From Maratus speciosus (taxonomy: Eukaryota; Arthropoda; Arachnida; Araneae; Salticidae), in the NCBI GenBank assembly GCA_963932465.1, contig OZ010795.1, positions 524,153,451 to 524,217,450 of the forward strand: 64,000 nucleotides of DNA. The letters run 5' to 3'. Below the pieces are notes generated by a model. That model searched no databases. It worked only from the letters and a program-made list of their open reading frames with translations, and had not been told where the DNA came from. Below are positions 35,906 to 50,407 of the stretch, one piece after another; position 1 is the first letter of the stretch, and each line of letters starts with the position of its first letter. The position numbers and the translations under genes were made by a program.

Positions 35906-37940
35906 CTGCGATCAGTAACGCACGTATGAGCGCTTCGCGCTCATAAACCGAAAAAAACATCACTGGATGCACGAAACTCGCCTTTCAGCGATCTCTAAAA
36001 TGCACGAAACTCGTCGATGCCGCGATCTCTAAGAAGCACAAAACTCGTCGATGCAGCGATCAGTAACGCACGTATGAGCGCTGCGGGCTCATAAACCGAA
36101 AAAACATCACTGGATGCACGAAACTCGCTGTGCAGCTATCTCTAAGATGCACGAAACTCGTCGATGTCGCGATCTCTAAAATGCAGAAACTCGTCGATGC
36201 TGCGATCTGTAACGCACGTATTAGCGCTGCGCGCTAATAAACCAAAAAAAAACATCACTGGATGCACGAAACTCGCTGTGCAGCGATTTCTAAGATGCAG
36301 GAAACTCGTCGATGCCGCGATCTCTAAAATGCAGGAAACTCGTCCATGCTACGATCAGTAAAGTACGTATGAGCGCTGCGCGCTCACAAACCGAAAAAAA
36401 CATCACTGGACGCACGAAACTCGCCTTTCAGCGATCTCTAAAATGCACGAAACTCGTCGATGCCGCGATCTCTAAAATGCAGGAAACTCGTCGATCCTGC
36501 GATCAGTAACGCACGTATGAGCGCTGCGCGCTCATAAACCGAAAAAACATCACTGGATGCACGAAACTCGCTGTGCAGCTATCTCTAAGATGCACAAAAC
36601 TCGTCGATGTCGCGATCTCTAAAATGCAGAAACTCGTCGATGCTGCGATCTGTAACGCACGTATGAGCGCTGCGCGCTCATAAACCGAAAAAAAAAAATC
36701 ACTGGATGCACGAAACTCGCTGTACAGTGATCTCTAAGATGCAGGAAACTCGTCGATGCCGCGATCTCTAAAATGCAGGAAACTCGTCCATGCTACGATC
36801 AGTAAAGTACGTATGAGCGCTGCGCACTCATAAACCGAAAAAAACATCACTGGACGCACGAAACTCGCTGTGCAGCGATCTCTAAAATGCACGAAACTCG
36901 TCGATGCCGCAATCTCTAAAATGCAGGAAACTCGTCGATGCTGCGATCAGTAACGCATGTATGAGCGCTGCGCGCTCATAAACCGAAAAAAAACATCACT
37001 GGATGCACGAAACTCGCTGTTCAGCGATCTCTAAGAAGCACAAAACTCGTCGATGCAGCGATCAGTAACGCACGTATGAGCGCTGCGGGCTCATAAACCG
37101 AAAAAACATCACTGGACGCACGAAACTCTCTGTGCAGCGATCTCTAAAATGCACGAAACTCGTCTATGCCGCAATCTTTAAAATGCAGGAAACTCGTCGA
37201 TCCTGCGATCAGTAACGCACGTATGAGCGCTTCGCGCTCATAAACCGAAAAAAACATCACTGGATGCACGAAACTCGCCTTTCAGCGATCTCTAAAATGC
37301 ACGAAACTCGTCGATGCCGCGATCTCTAAGAAGCACAAAACTCGTCGATGCAGCGATCAGTAACGCACGTATGAGCGCTGCGGGCTCATAAACCGAAAAA
37401 ACATCACTGGATGCACGAAACTCGCTGTGCAGCTATCTCTAAGATGCACGAAACTCGTCGATGTCGCGATCTCTAAAATGCAGAAACTCGTCGATGCTGC
37501 GATCTGTAACGCACGTATGATCGCTGCGCGCTAATAAACCAAAAAAAAAAAATCACTGGATGCACGAAACTCGCTGTGCAGCGATCTCTAAGATGCAGGA
37601 AACTCGTCGATGCCGCGATCTCTAAAATGCAGGAAACTCGTCCATGCTACGATCAGTAAAGTACGTATGAGCGCTGCGCGCTCACAAACCGAAAAAAAAT
37701 CACTGGACGCACGAAACTCGCTGTGCAGCGATCTCTAAAATGCAGGAAACTCGTCGATGTTCGCGATCTCTAAAATGCAGGAAACTCGTCGATGCTGCGA
37801 TCAGTAACGTACGTATGAGCGCGCAGCGCTCATAAGCCGAAAAGAACATCACTGGACGCACGAAACTCACTGTTCAGCGATCTCTAAAATGCACGAAACT
37901 CGTCGATGCCGCGATCTCTAAAATGCAGGAAACTCGTCGA
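35906..37940 (+). repeat. 2035-bp tandem duplication, copy 2
   Basis: Direct tandem copy of the preceding block. The joint is inside S3: GTCGATG from the left parent is joined to CTGCGATCAG followed by the TTC-loop tail; in copy 1 the same tail is preceded by GTCGATC. At the right end the tail reads ACGCATGTATGAG instead of ACGCACGTATGAG, marking the end of shared sequence. Confidence 0.87.
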
Positions 37941-40764
37941 TGCTGCGATCAGTAACGCATGTATGAGCGCTGCGCGCTCATAAACCGAAAAAAAACATAA
38001 CTGGATGCACGAAACTCGCTGTTCAGCGATCTCTAAGAAGCACAAATCTCGTCGATTCAGCGATCAGTAACGCACGTATGAGCGCTGCGGGCTCATAAAC
38101 CGAAAAAACATCACTGGACGCACGAAACTCTCAGTGCAGCGATCACTAAAATGCACGAAACTCGTCTATGCCGCAATCTTTAAAATGCAGGAAACTCGTC
38201 GATCCTGCGATCAGTAACGCACGTATGAGCGCTTCGCGCTCCTAAACCGAAAAAAACATCACTGGATGCACGAAACTCGCCTTTCAGCGATCTCTAAAAT
38301 GCACGAAACTTGTCGATGCCGCGATCTCTAAGAAGCACAAAACTCGTCGATGCAGCGATAAGTAACGCACGTATGAGCGCTGCGGGCTCATAAACCGAAA
38401 AAACATCACTGGATGCACGAAACTCGCTGTGCAGCTATCTCTAAGATGCACGAAACTCGTCGATGTCGCGATCTCTAAAATGCAGAAACTCGTCGATGCT
38501 GCGATCTGTAACGCACGTATGAGCGCTGCGCGCTCATAAACCAAAAAAAAAACATCACTGGATGCACGAAACTCGCTGTGCAGCGACCTCTAAGATGCAG
38601 GAAACTCGTCGATGCCGCGATCTCTAAAATACAGGAAACTCGTCCATGCTACGATCAGTAAAGTACGTATGAGCGCTGCGCGCTCACAAACGAAAAAAAC
38701 ATCACTGGACGCACGAAACTCGCTGTGCAGCGATCTCTAAAATGCAGGAAACTCGTCGATGCCGCGATCTCTAAAATGCAGGAAACTCGTCGATGTTGCG
38801 ATCTGTACCGCACGTATAAGAGCTGCGCGCTGATAAACCGAAAAAAACATCACCGGATGCACGAAACTCGCTGTGCAGCGATCTCTAAGATGCACGAAAC
38901 TCGTCGATGCCGCGATCTCTAAAATGCATGAAACTCGTCGATGCTGCGATCAGTAACGTACGTATGAGCGCGCAGCGCTCATAAGCCGAAAAGAACATCA
39001 CTGGATGCACGAAACTCGCTGTGCAGCGATCTCTAAGAAGCACGAAACTCCTCGATGCAGCGATCAGTAACGCACGCATGAGCGCTGCGCGCTCATTAAC
39101 CGAAAAAAACATCACCGGACGCACGAAACTCTCTGTGCAGCGATCTCTAAAATGCACGAAACTCGTCGATGCCGCAATCTCTAAAATGCAGGAAACTCGT
39201 CGATCCTGCGATCAGTAACCCACGTATGAGCGCTGCGCACTCATAAACCGAAAAAACATCACTGGATGCACGAAACTCACTGTTCAGCGATCTCTAAAAT
39301 GCACGAAACTCGTCGATGCCGCGATCTCTAAAATGCAGAAACTCGTCGATGCTGCGATCAGTAACGCACGTATGAGGGCTGCGCGCTCATAAACCGAAAA
39401 AAAACATCACTGGACGCACGAAACTCGCTGTGTAGCGATCTCTAAAATGCACGAAACTCGTCGATGACGCGATCACTAAAATGCAGGAAACTCGTCGATA
39501 CAGCGATCAGTAACGCACGTATGAGGTCTGCGCGCTCATAAACCTGAAAAAAAAACATCAATGGACCCACGAAACTCTCTGTGCAGCGATCTCTAAAATG
39601 AACGAAACTCGTCTATGCCGCAATCTTTAAAATGCAGGAAACTCGTCGATCCTGCGATCAGTAACGCACGTATGAGCGCTGCGCGCTCATAAACCGAAAA
39701 AAACATCACTGGATGCACGAAACTCGCCTTTCAGCGATCTCTAAAATGCACGAAACTCGTCGATGCCGCGATCTCTAAAATGCAGGAAACTCGTCGATGT
39801 TGCGATCTGTACCGCACGTATGAGAGCTGCGCGCTGATAAACCGAAAAAAAACATCACCGGATGCACGAAACTCGCTGTGCAGCGATCTCTAAGATGCAG
39901 GAAACTCGTCGATGCCGCGATCTCTAAAATGCAGGAAACTCGTCGATGCTGCGATCAGTAACGTACGTATGAGCGCGCAGCGCTCATAAGCCGAAAAGAA
40001 CATCACTGGATGCACGAAACTCGCTGTTCAGCGATCTCTAAGAAGCACGAAACTCGTCGATGCAGCGATCAGCAACGCAAGTATGAGCGCTTCGGGCTAA
40101 TAAACCGAAAAATACATCACTGGACGCACGAAACTCGCTGTGCAGCGATCTCTAAAATGCACGAAACTCGTCGATGCCGCAATCTCTAAAATGCAGGAAA
40201 CTCGTCGATGCTGCGATCAGTAATGCACGTATGAGCGCTGCGGGCTAATAAACCGAAAAAAACTTTACTGGATGTACGAAACTCGCCTTTCAGCGATATC
40301 TAAAATGCACGAAACTCGTCGATGCCGCGATCTCTAAAATGCAGGAAACTCGTCGATCCTGCGATCAGTTACGCACGTATGAGCGCTGCGCGCTCATAAA
40401 ACGAAGAAAAACATCACTGGATGCACGAAACTCGCTGTTCAGCGATCTCTAAGAAGCACAAAACTCGTCGATGCGGCGATCAGTAACGCACGTATGAGCG
40501 CTGCGGGCTCATAAACCGAAAAAACATCACTGGACGCACGAAACTCTCTGTGCAGCGATCTCTAAAATGCACGAAACTCGTCTATGCCGCAATCTTTAAA
40601 ATGCAGGAAACTCGTCGATCCTGCGATCAGTAACGCACGTATGAGCGCGCAGCGCTCATAAACCGAAAAAAACATCACTGAATGCACGAAACTCGCCTTT
40701 CAGCGATCTCTAAAATGCACGAAACTCGTCGATGCCGCGATCTCTAAAATGCAGGAAACTCGTC
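37941..40764 (+). repeat. Mosaic block before the R copies
   Basis: About 38020-38770 matches 20500-21250 (offset 17523 bp), with CACAAATCTCG and CGCTCCTAAACC shared. About 38770-39200 matches the GTATAAGAGC and CTCCTCGATG units of 18550-18990. From about 39218 (ACCCACGTATGAG) the order follows 28251 onward at an offset of about 10965 bp up to the start of R1. One S3 at about 39336 lacks two bases (ATGCAGAAACTCG). Confidence 0.7.
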
Positions 40765-43700
40765 GATGTTGCGATCTGTACCGCACGTATGAGCGCTGCG
40801 CGCTGATAAACCGAAAAAAAACATCACCGGATGCACGAAACTCTCTGTGCAGCGATCTCTAAAATGCACGAAACTCGTCTATGCCGCAATCTTTAAAATG
40901 CAGGAAACTCGTCGATCCTGCGATCAGTAACGTACGTATGAGCGCGCAGCGCTCATAAGCCGAAAAGAACATCACTGGATGCACGAAACTCGCTGTGCAG
41001 CGATCTCTAAGAAGCACAAAACTCGTCGATGTTGCGATCTGTACCGCACGTATGAGCGCTGCGCGCTGATAAACCGAAAAAAAACATCACCGGATGCACG
41101 AAACTCGCTGTGCAGCGATCTCTAAGATGCACGAAACTCGTCGATGCCGCGATCTCTAAAATGCATGAAACTCGTCGATGCTGCGATCAGTAACGTACGT
41201 ATGAGCGCGCAGCGCTCATAAGCCGAAAAGAACATCACTGGATGCACGAAACTCGCTGTGCAGCGATCTCTAAGATGCACGAAACTCGTCGATGCAGCGA
41301 TCAGTAACGCACGTATGAGCGCTGCGCGCTCATAAACCCAAAAAAACATCACTGGACGCACGAAACTCTCTGTGCAGCGATCTTTAAAATGCTCGAAACT
41401 CGTCGATGCCGCAATCTCTAAAATGCAGGAAACTCGTCGATCCTGCGATCAGTAACGCACGTATGAGCGCTGCGCGCTCATAAACCGAAAAAACATCACT
41501 GGATGCACGAAACTCACTGTTCAGCGATCTCTAAAATGCACGAAACTCGTCGATGCCGCGATCTCTAAAATGCAGGAAACTCGTCGATGCTGCGATCAGT
41601 AACGCACGTATGAGGGCTGCGCGCTCATAAACCGAAAAAAACATCACTGGATGTACGAAACTCGCCTTTCAGCGATCTCTAAAATGCACGAAACTCGTCG
41701 ATGCCGCGATCTCTAAAATGCAGGAAACTCGTCGATCCTGCGATCAGTAACGCACGTATGAGCGCTGCGCGCTCATAAAAAGAAGAAAAACATCACTGGA
41801 TGCACGAAACTCGCTGTGCAGCTATCTCTAAGATGCACGAAACTCGTCGATGTCGCGATCTCTAAAATGCAGAAACTCGTCGATGCTGCGATCTGTAACG
41901 CACCAATGAGCGCTGCGCGCTCATAAACCGAAAAAAAAAATCACTGGATGCACGAAACTCGCTGTACAGTGATCTCTAAGATGCAGGAAACTCGTCGATG
42001 CCGCGATCTCTAAAATGCAGGAAACTCGTCCATGCTACGATCAGTAAAGTACGTATGAGCGCTGCGCACTCATAAACCGAAAAAAACATCACTGGACGCA
42101 CGAAACTCGCTGTGCAGCGATCTCTAAAATGCACGAAACTCGTCGATGCCGCAATCTCTAAAATGCAGAAAACTCGTCGATGCTGCGATCAGTAACGCAT
42201 GTATGAGCGCTGCGCGCTCATAAACCGAAAAAAAACATAACTGGATGCACGAAACTCGCTGTTCAGCGATCTCTAAGAAGCACAAAACTCGTCGATGCAG
42301 CGATCAGTAACGCACGTATGAGCGCTGCGGGCTCATAAACCGAAAAAAAACATCACTGGACGCACGAAACTCGCTGTGTAGCGATCTCTAAAATGCACGA
42401 AACTCGTCGATGCCGCGATCACTAAAATGCAGGAAACTCGTCGATACAGCAATCAGTAACGCACGTATGAGGTCTGCGCGCTCATAAACCTGAAAAAAAA
42501 ACATCAATGGACCCACGAAACTCTCTGTGCAGCGATCTCTAAAATGAACGAAACTCGTCTATGCCGCAATCTTTAAAATGCAGGAAACTCGTCGATCCTG
42601 CGATCAGTAACGCACGTATGAGCGCTGCGCGCTCATAAACCGAAAAAAACATCACTGGATGCACGAAACTCGCCTTTCAGCGATCTCTAAAATGCACGAA
42701 ACTCGTCGATGCCGCGATCTCTAAAATGCAGGAAACTCGTCGATGTTGCGATCTGTACCGCACGTATAAGAGCTGCGCGCTGATAAACCGAAAAAAACAT
42801 CACCGGATGCACGAAACTCGCTGTGCAGCGATCTCTAAGATGCACGAAACTCGTCGATGCCGCGATCTCTAAAATGCATGAAACTCGTCGATGCTGCGAT
42901 CAGTAACGTACGTATGAGCGCGCAGCGCTCATAAGCCGAAAAGAACATCACTGGATGCACGAAACTCGCTGTGCAGCGATCTCTAAGAAGCACGAAACTC
43001 CTCGATGCAGCGATCAGTAACGCACGCATGAGCGCTGCGCGCTCATTAACCGAAAAAAACATCACTGGACGCACGAAACTCTCTGTGCAGCGATCTCTAA
43101 AATGCACGAAACTCGTCGATGCCGCAATCTCTAAAATGCAGGAAACTCGTCGATGCTGCGATCAGTAACGCACGTATGAGCGCTGCGCGCTCATAAACCG
43201 AAAAAACATCACTGGATGCACGAAACTCGCTGTGCAGCTATCTCTAAGATGCACAAAACTCGTCGATGTCGCGATCTCTAAAATGCAGAAACTCGTCGAT
43301 GCTGCGATCTGTAACGCACGTATGAGCGCTGCGCGCTCATAAACCGAAAAAAAAAATCACTGGATGCACGAAACTCGCTGTACAGTGATCTGTAAGATGC
43401 AGGAAACTCGTCGATGCCGCGATCTCTAAAATGCAGGAAACTCGTCCATGCTACGATCAGTAAAGTACGTATGAGCGCTGCGCACTCATAAACCGAAAAA
43501 AACATCACTGGACGCACGAAACTCGCTGTGCAGCGATCTCTAAAATGCACGAAACTCGTCGATGCCGCAATCTCTAAAATGCAGGAAACTCGTCGATGCT
43601 GCGATCAGTAACGCACGTATGAGGGCTGCGCGCTCATAAACCGAAAAAAACATCACTGGATGTACGAAACTCGCCTTTCAGCGATCTCAAAAATGCACGA

Positions 43701-45585
43701 AACTCGTCGATGCCGCGATCTCTAAAATGCAGGAAACTCGTCGATCCTGCGATCAGTAACGCACGTATGAGCGCTGCGCGCTCATAAAACGAAGAAAAAC
43801 ATCACTGGATGCACGAAACTCGCTGTGCAGCTATCTATAAGATGCACAAAACTCGTCGATGTCGCGATCTCTAAAATGCAGAAACTCGTCGATGCTGCGA
43901 TCTGTAACGCACGTATGAGCGCTGCGCGCTCATAAACCGAAAAAAAAATCACTGGATGCACGAAACTCGCTGTACAGTGATCTCTAAGATGCAAGAAACT
44001 CGTCCATGCCGCGATCTCTAAAATGCAGGAAACTCGTCCATGCTACGATCAGTAAAGTACGTATGAGCGCTGCGCACTCATAAACCGAAAAAAACATCAC
44101 TGGACGCACGAAACTCGCTGTGCAGCGATCTCTAAAATGCACGAAACCCGTCGATGCCGCAATCTCTAAAATGCATGAAACTCGTCGATGCTGCGATCAG
44201 TGCGCTGCGCGCTCATAAACCGAAAAAAACATCACTGGATGCACGAAACTCGCTGTTCAGCGATCTCTAAGAAGCACAAAACTCGTCGATGCAGCGATCA
44301 GTAACGCACGTATGAGCGCTGCGGGCTCATAAACCGAAAAAAACATCACTGGACGCACGAAACTCTCTGTGCAGCGATCTCTAAAATGCACGAAACTCGT
44401 CTATGCCGCAATCTTTAAAATGCAGGAAACTCGTCGATCCTGCGATCAGTAACGCACGTATGAGCGCTTCGCGCTCATAAACCGAAAAAAACATCACTGG
44501 ATGCACGAAACTCGCCTTTCAGCGATCTCTAAAATGCACGAAACTCGTCGATGCCGCGATCTCTAAGAAGCACAAAACTCGTCGATGCAGCGATCAGTAA
44601 CGCACGTATGAGCGCTGCGGGCTCATAAACCGAAAAAACATCACTGGATGCACGAAACTCGCTGTGCAGCTATCTCTAAGATGCACGAAACTCGTCGATG
44701 TCGCGATCTCTAAAATGCAGAAACTCGTCGATGCTGCGATCTGTAACGCACGTATGAGCGCTGCGCGCTCATAAACCAAAAAACAAACATCACTGGATGC
44801 ACGAAACTCGCTGTGCAGCGATCTCTAAGATGCAGGAAACTCGTCGATGCCGCGATCTCTAAAATGCAGGAAACTCGTCCATGCTACGATCAGTAAAGTA
44901 CGTATCAGCGCTGCGCGCTCACAAACCGAAAAAAACATCACTGGACGCACGAAACTCGCTGTGCAGCGATCTCTAAAATGCAGGAAACTCGTCGATGTTC
45001 GCGATCTCTAAAATGCAGGAAACTCGTCGATGCTGTGATCAGCAACGTACGTATGAGCGCGCAGCGCTCTTAAGCCGAAAAGAACATCACTGGATGCACG
45101 AAACTCGCTGTGCAGCGATCTCTAAGAAGCACGAAACTCGTCGATGCAGCGATCAGTAACGCACGTATGAGCGCTGCGCGCTCATAAACCGAAAAAAACA
45201 TCACTGGACGCACGAAACTCTCTGTGCAGCGATCTCTAAAATGCACGAAACTCGTCGATGCCGCAATCTCTGAAATGCAGGAAACTCGTCGATCCTGCGA
45301 TCAGTAACGCACGTATGAGCGCTGCGCACTCATAAACCGAAAAAACATCACTGGATGCACGAAACTCACTGTTCAGCGATCTCTAAAATGCACGAAACTC
45401 GTCGATGCCGCGATCTCTAAAATGCAGGAAACTCGTCGATGCTGCGATCAGTAACGCACGTATGAGGGCTGCGCGCTCATAAACCGAAAAAAACATCACT
45501 GGACGCACGAAACTCGCTGTGTAGCGATCTCTAAAATGCACGAAACTCGTCGATGCCGCGATCTCTAAAATGCAGGAAACTCGTC
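40765..45585 (+). repeat. Large HOR copy R1 (4821 bp)
   Basis: First of a tandem run. R1 and R2 align at a constant offset of 4821 bp. R1 carries TTTAAAATGCTCG near 41383 (shared with R2 only) and a private CTGTAAGATG near 43390. Its edge with R2 lies in the unit starting 45503, where a GTGTAGCG S1 is joined to a GTTGCGATCTGTACC S3. The 43595-45585 part equals 23125-25117 in order and near-identity. Confidence 0.87.
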
Positions 45586-48500
45586 GATGTTGCGATCTGT
45601 ACCGCACGTATGAGCGCTGCGCGCTGATAAACCGAAAAAAAACATCACCGGATGCACGAAACTCTCTGTGCAGCGATCTCTAAAATGCACGAAACTCGTC
45701 TATGCCGCAATCTTTAAAATGCAGGAAACTCGTCGATCCTGCGATCAGTAACGTACGTATGAGCGCGCAGCGCTCATAAGCCGAAAAGAACATCACTGGA
45801 TGCACGAAACTCGCTGTGCAGCGATCTCTAAGAAGCACAAAACTCGTCGATGTTGCGATCTGTACCGCACGTATGAGCGCTGCGCGCTGATAAACCGAAA
45901 AAAAACATCACCGGATGCACGAAACTCGCTGTGCAGCGATCTCTAAGATGCACGAAACTCGTCGATGCCGCGATCTCTAAAATGCATGAAACTCGTCGAT
46001 GCTGCGATCAGTAACGTACGTATGAGCGCGCAGCGCTCATAAGCCGAAAAGAACATCACTGGATGCACGAAACTCGCTGTGCAGCGATCTCTAAGATGCA
46101 CGAAACTCGTCGATGCAGCGATCAGTAACGCACGTATGAGCGCTGCGCGCTCATAAACCCAAAAAAACATCACTGGACGCACGAAACTCTCTGTGCAGCG
46201 ATCTTTAAAATGCTCGAAACTCGTCGATGCCGCAATCTCTAAAATGCAGGAAACTCGTCGATCCTGCGATCAGTAACGCACGTATGAGCGCTGCGCGCTC
46301 ATAAACCGAAAAAACATCACTGGATGCACGAAACTCACTGTTCAGCGATCTCTAAAATGCACGAAACTCGTCGATGCCGCGATCTCTAAAATGCAGGAAA
46401 CTCGTCGATGCTGCGATCAGTAACGCACGTATGAGGGCTGCGCGCTCATAAACCGAAAAAAACATCACTGGATGTACGAAACTCGCCTTTCAGCGATCTC
46501 TAAAATGCACGAAACTCGTCGATGCCGCGATCTCTAAAATGCAGGAAACTCGTCGATCCTGCGATCAGTAACGCACGTATGAGCGCTGCGCGCTCATAAA
46601 AAGAAGAAAAACATCACTGGATGCACGAAACTCGCTGTGCAGCTATCTCTAAGATGCACGAAACTCGTCGATGTCGCGATCTCTAAAATGCAGAAACTCG
46701 TCGATGCTGCGATCTGTAACGCACCAATGAGCGCTGCGCGCTCATAAACCGAAAAAAAAAATCACTGGATGCACGAAACTCGCTGTACAGTGATCTCTAA
46801 GATGCAGGAAACTCGTCGATGCCGCGATCTCTAAAATGCAGGAAACTCGTCCATGCTACGATCAGTAAAGTACGTATGAGCGCTGCGCACTCATAAACCG
46901 AAAAAAACATCACTGGACGCACGAAACTCGCTGTGCAGCGATCTCTAAAATGCACGAAACTCGTCGATGCCGCAATCTCTAAAATGCAGAAAACTCGTCG
47001 ATGCTGCGATCAGTAACGCATGTATGAGCGCTGCGCGCTCATAAACCGAAAAAAAACATAACTGGATGCACGAAACTCGCTGTTCAGCGATCTCTAAGAA
47101 GCACAAAACTCGTCGATGCAGCGATCAGTAACGCACGTATGAGCGCTGCGGGCTCATAAACCGAAAAAAAACATCACTGGACGCACGAAACTCGCTGTGT
47201 AGCGATCTCTAAAATGCACGAAACTCGTCGATGCCGCGATCACTAAAATGCAGGAAACTCGTCGATACAGCAATCAGTAACGCACGTATGAGGTCTGCGC
47301 GCTCATAAACCTGAAAAAAAAACATCAATGGACCCACGAAACTCTCTGTGCAGCGATCTCTAAAATGAACGAAACTCGTCTATGCCGCAATCTTTAAAAT
47401 GCAGGAAACTCGTCGATCCTGCGATCAGTAACGCACGTATGAGCGCTGCGCGCTCATAAACCGAAAAAAACATCACTGGATGCACGAAACTCGCCTTTCA
47501 GCGATCTCTAAAATGCACGAAACTCGTCGATGCCGCGATCTCTAAAATGCAGGAAACTCGTCGATGTTGCGATCTGTACCGCACGTATAAGAGCTGCGCG
47601 CTGATAAACCGAAAAAAACATCACCGGATGCACGAAACTCGCTGTGCAGCGATCTCTAAGATGCACGAAACTCGTCGATGCCGCGATCTCTAAAATGCAT
47701 GAAACTCGTCGATGCTGCGATCAGTAACGTACGTATGAGCGCGCAGCGCTCATAAGCCGAAAAGAACATCACTGGATGCACGAAACTCGCTGTGCAGCGA
47801 TCTCTAAGAAGCACGAAACTCCTCGATGCAGCGATCAGTAACGCACGCATGAGCGCTGCGCGCTCATTAACCGAAAAAAACATCACTGGACGCACGAAAC
47901 TCTCTGTGCAGCGATCTCTAAAATGCACGAAACTCGTCGATGCCGCAATCTCTAAAATGCAGGAAACTCGTCGATGCTGCGATCAGTAACGCACGTATGA
48001 GCGCTGCGCGCTCATAAACCGAAAAAACATCACTGGATGCACGAAACTCGCTGTGCAGCTATCTCTAAGATGCACAAAACTCGTCGATGTCGCGATCTCT
48101 AAAATGCAGAAACTCGTCGATGCTGCGATCTGTAACGCACGTATGAGCGCTGCGCGCTCATAAACCGAAAAAAAAAATCACTGGATGCACGAAACTCGCT
48201 GTACAGTGATCTCTAAGATGCAGGAAACTCGTCGATGCCGCGATCTCTAAAATGCAGGAAACTCGTCCATGCTACGATCAGTAAAGTACGTATGAGCGCT
48301 GCGCACTCATAAACCGAAAAAAACATCACTGGACGCACGAAACTCGCTGTGCAGCGATCTCTAAAATGTACGAAACTCGTCGATGCCGCAATCTCTAAAA
48401 TGCAGGAAACTCGTCGATGCTGCGATCAGTAACGCACGTATGAGGGCTGCGCGCTCATAAACCGAAAAAAACATCACTGGATGTACGAAACTCGCCTTTC

Positions 48501-50407
48501 AGCGATCTCAAAAATGCACGAAACTCGTCGATGCCGCGATCTCTAAAATGCAGGAAACTCGTCGATCCTGCGATCAGTAACGCACGTATGAGCGCTGCGC
48601 GCTCATAAAACGAAGAAAAACATCACTGGATGCACGAAACTCGCTGTGCAGCTATCTATAAGATGCACAAAACTCGTCGATGTCGCGATCTCTAAAATGC
48701 AGAAACTCGTCGATGCTGCGATCTGTAACGCACGTATGAGCGCTGCGCGCTCATAAACCGAAAAAAAAATCACTGGATGCACGAAACTCGCTGTACAGTG
48801 ATCTCTAAGATGCAAGAAACTCGTCCATGCCGCGATCTCTAAAATGCAGGAAACTCGTCCATGCTACGATCAGTAAAGTACGTATGAGCGCTGCGCACTC
48901 ATAAACCGAAAAAAACATCACTGGACGCACGAAACTCGCTGTGCAGCGATCTCTAAAATGCACGAAACCCGTCGATGCCGCAATCTCTAAAATGCATGAA
49001 ACTCGTCGATGCTGCGATCAGTGCGCTGCGCGCTCATAAACCGAAAAAAACATCACTGGATGCACGAAACTCGCTGTTCAGCGATCTCTAAGAAGCACAA
49101 AACTCGTCGATGCAGCGATCAGTAACGCACGTATGAGCGCTGCGGGCTCATAAACCGAAAAAAACATCACTGGACGCACGAAACTCTCTGTGCAGCGATC
49201 TCTAAAATGCACGAAACTCGTCTATGCCGCAATCTTTAAAATGCAGGAAACTCGTCGATCCTGCGATCAGTAACGCACGTATGAGCGCTTCGCGCTCATA
49301 AACCGAAAAAAACATCACTGGATGCACGAAACTCGCCTTTCAGCGATCTCTAAAATGCACGAAACTCGTCGATGCCGCGATCTCTAAGAAGCACAAAACT
49401 CGTCGATGCAGCGATCAGTAACGCACGTATGAGCGCTGCGGGCTCATAAACCGAAAAAACATCACTGGATGCACGAAACTCGCTGTGCAGCTATCTCTAA
49501 GATGCACGAAACTCGTCGATGTCGCGATCTCTAAAATGCAGAAACTCGTCGATGCTGCGATCTGTAACGCACGTATGAGCGCTGCGCGCTCATAAACCAA
49601 AAAACAAACATCACTGGATGCACGAAACTCGCTGTGCAGCGATCTCTAAGATGCAGGAAACTCGTCGATGCCGCGATCTCTAAAATGCAGGAAACTCGTC
49701 CATGCTACGATCAGTAAAGTACGTATCAGCGCTGCGCGCTCACAAACCGAAAAAAACATCACTGGACGCACGAAACTCGCTGTGCAGCGATCTCTAAAAT
49801 GCAGGAAACTCGTCGATGTTCGCGATCTCTAAAATGCAGGAAACTCGTCGATGCTGTGATCAGCAACGTACGTATGAGCGCGCAGCGCTCTTAAGCCGAA
49901 AAGAACATCACTGGATGCACGAAACTCGCTGTGCAGCGATCTCTAAGAAGCACGAAACTCGTCGATGCAGCGATCAGTAACGCACGTATGAGCGCTGCGC
50001 GCTCATAAACCGAAAAAAACATCACTGGACGCACGAAACTCTCTGTGCAGCGATCTCTAAAATGCACGAAACTCGTCGATGCCGCAATCTCTGAAATGCA
50101 GGAAACTCGTCGATCCTGCGATCAGTAACGCACGTATGAGCGCTGCGCACTCATAAACCGAAAAAACATCACTGGATGCACGAAACTCACTGTTCAGCGA
50201 TCTCTAAAATGCACGAAACTCGTCGATGCCGCGATCTCTAAAATGCAGGAAACTCGTCGATGCTGCGATCAGTAACGCACGTATGAGGGCTGCGCGCTCA
50301 TAAACCGAAAAAAAACATCACTGGACGCACGAAACTCGCTGTGTAGCGATCTCTAAAATGCACGAAACTCGTCGATGCCGCGATCTCTAAAATGCAGGAA
50401 ACTCGTC
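45586..50407 (+). repeat. Large HOR copy R2, parsed into 34 units
   Basis: Unit starts, taken one base after each closing GG: 45503, 45652, 45800, 45915, 46063, 46177, 46324, 46472, 46621, 46769, 46917, 47066, 47181, 47332, 47480, 47628, 47776, 47890, 48037, 48185, 48333, 48481, 48630, 48777, 48925, 49060, 49174, 49322, 49469, 49618, 49766, 49915, 50029 and 50176, with the next at 50325. Six are short (45800, 46063, 47066, 47776, 49060, 49915) and one is 135 bp (48925). Inside the copy, a sub-series with CAGCTAT S1 followed by a CCATGCTACG unit appears four times (46621, 48037, 48630, 49469), showing an older internal duplication. Confidence 0.88.
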
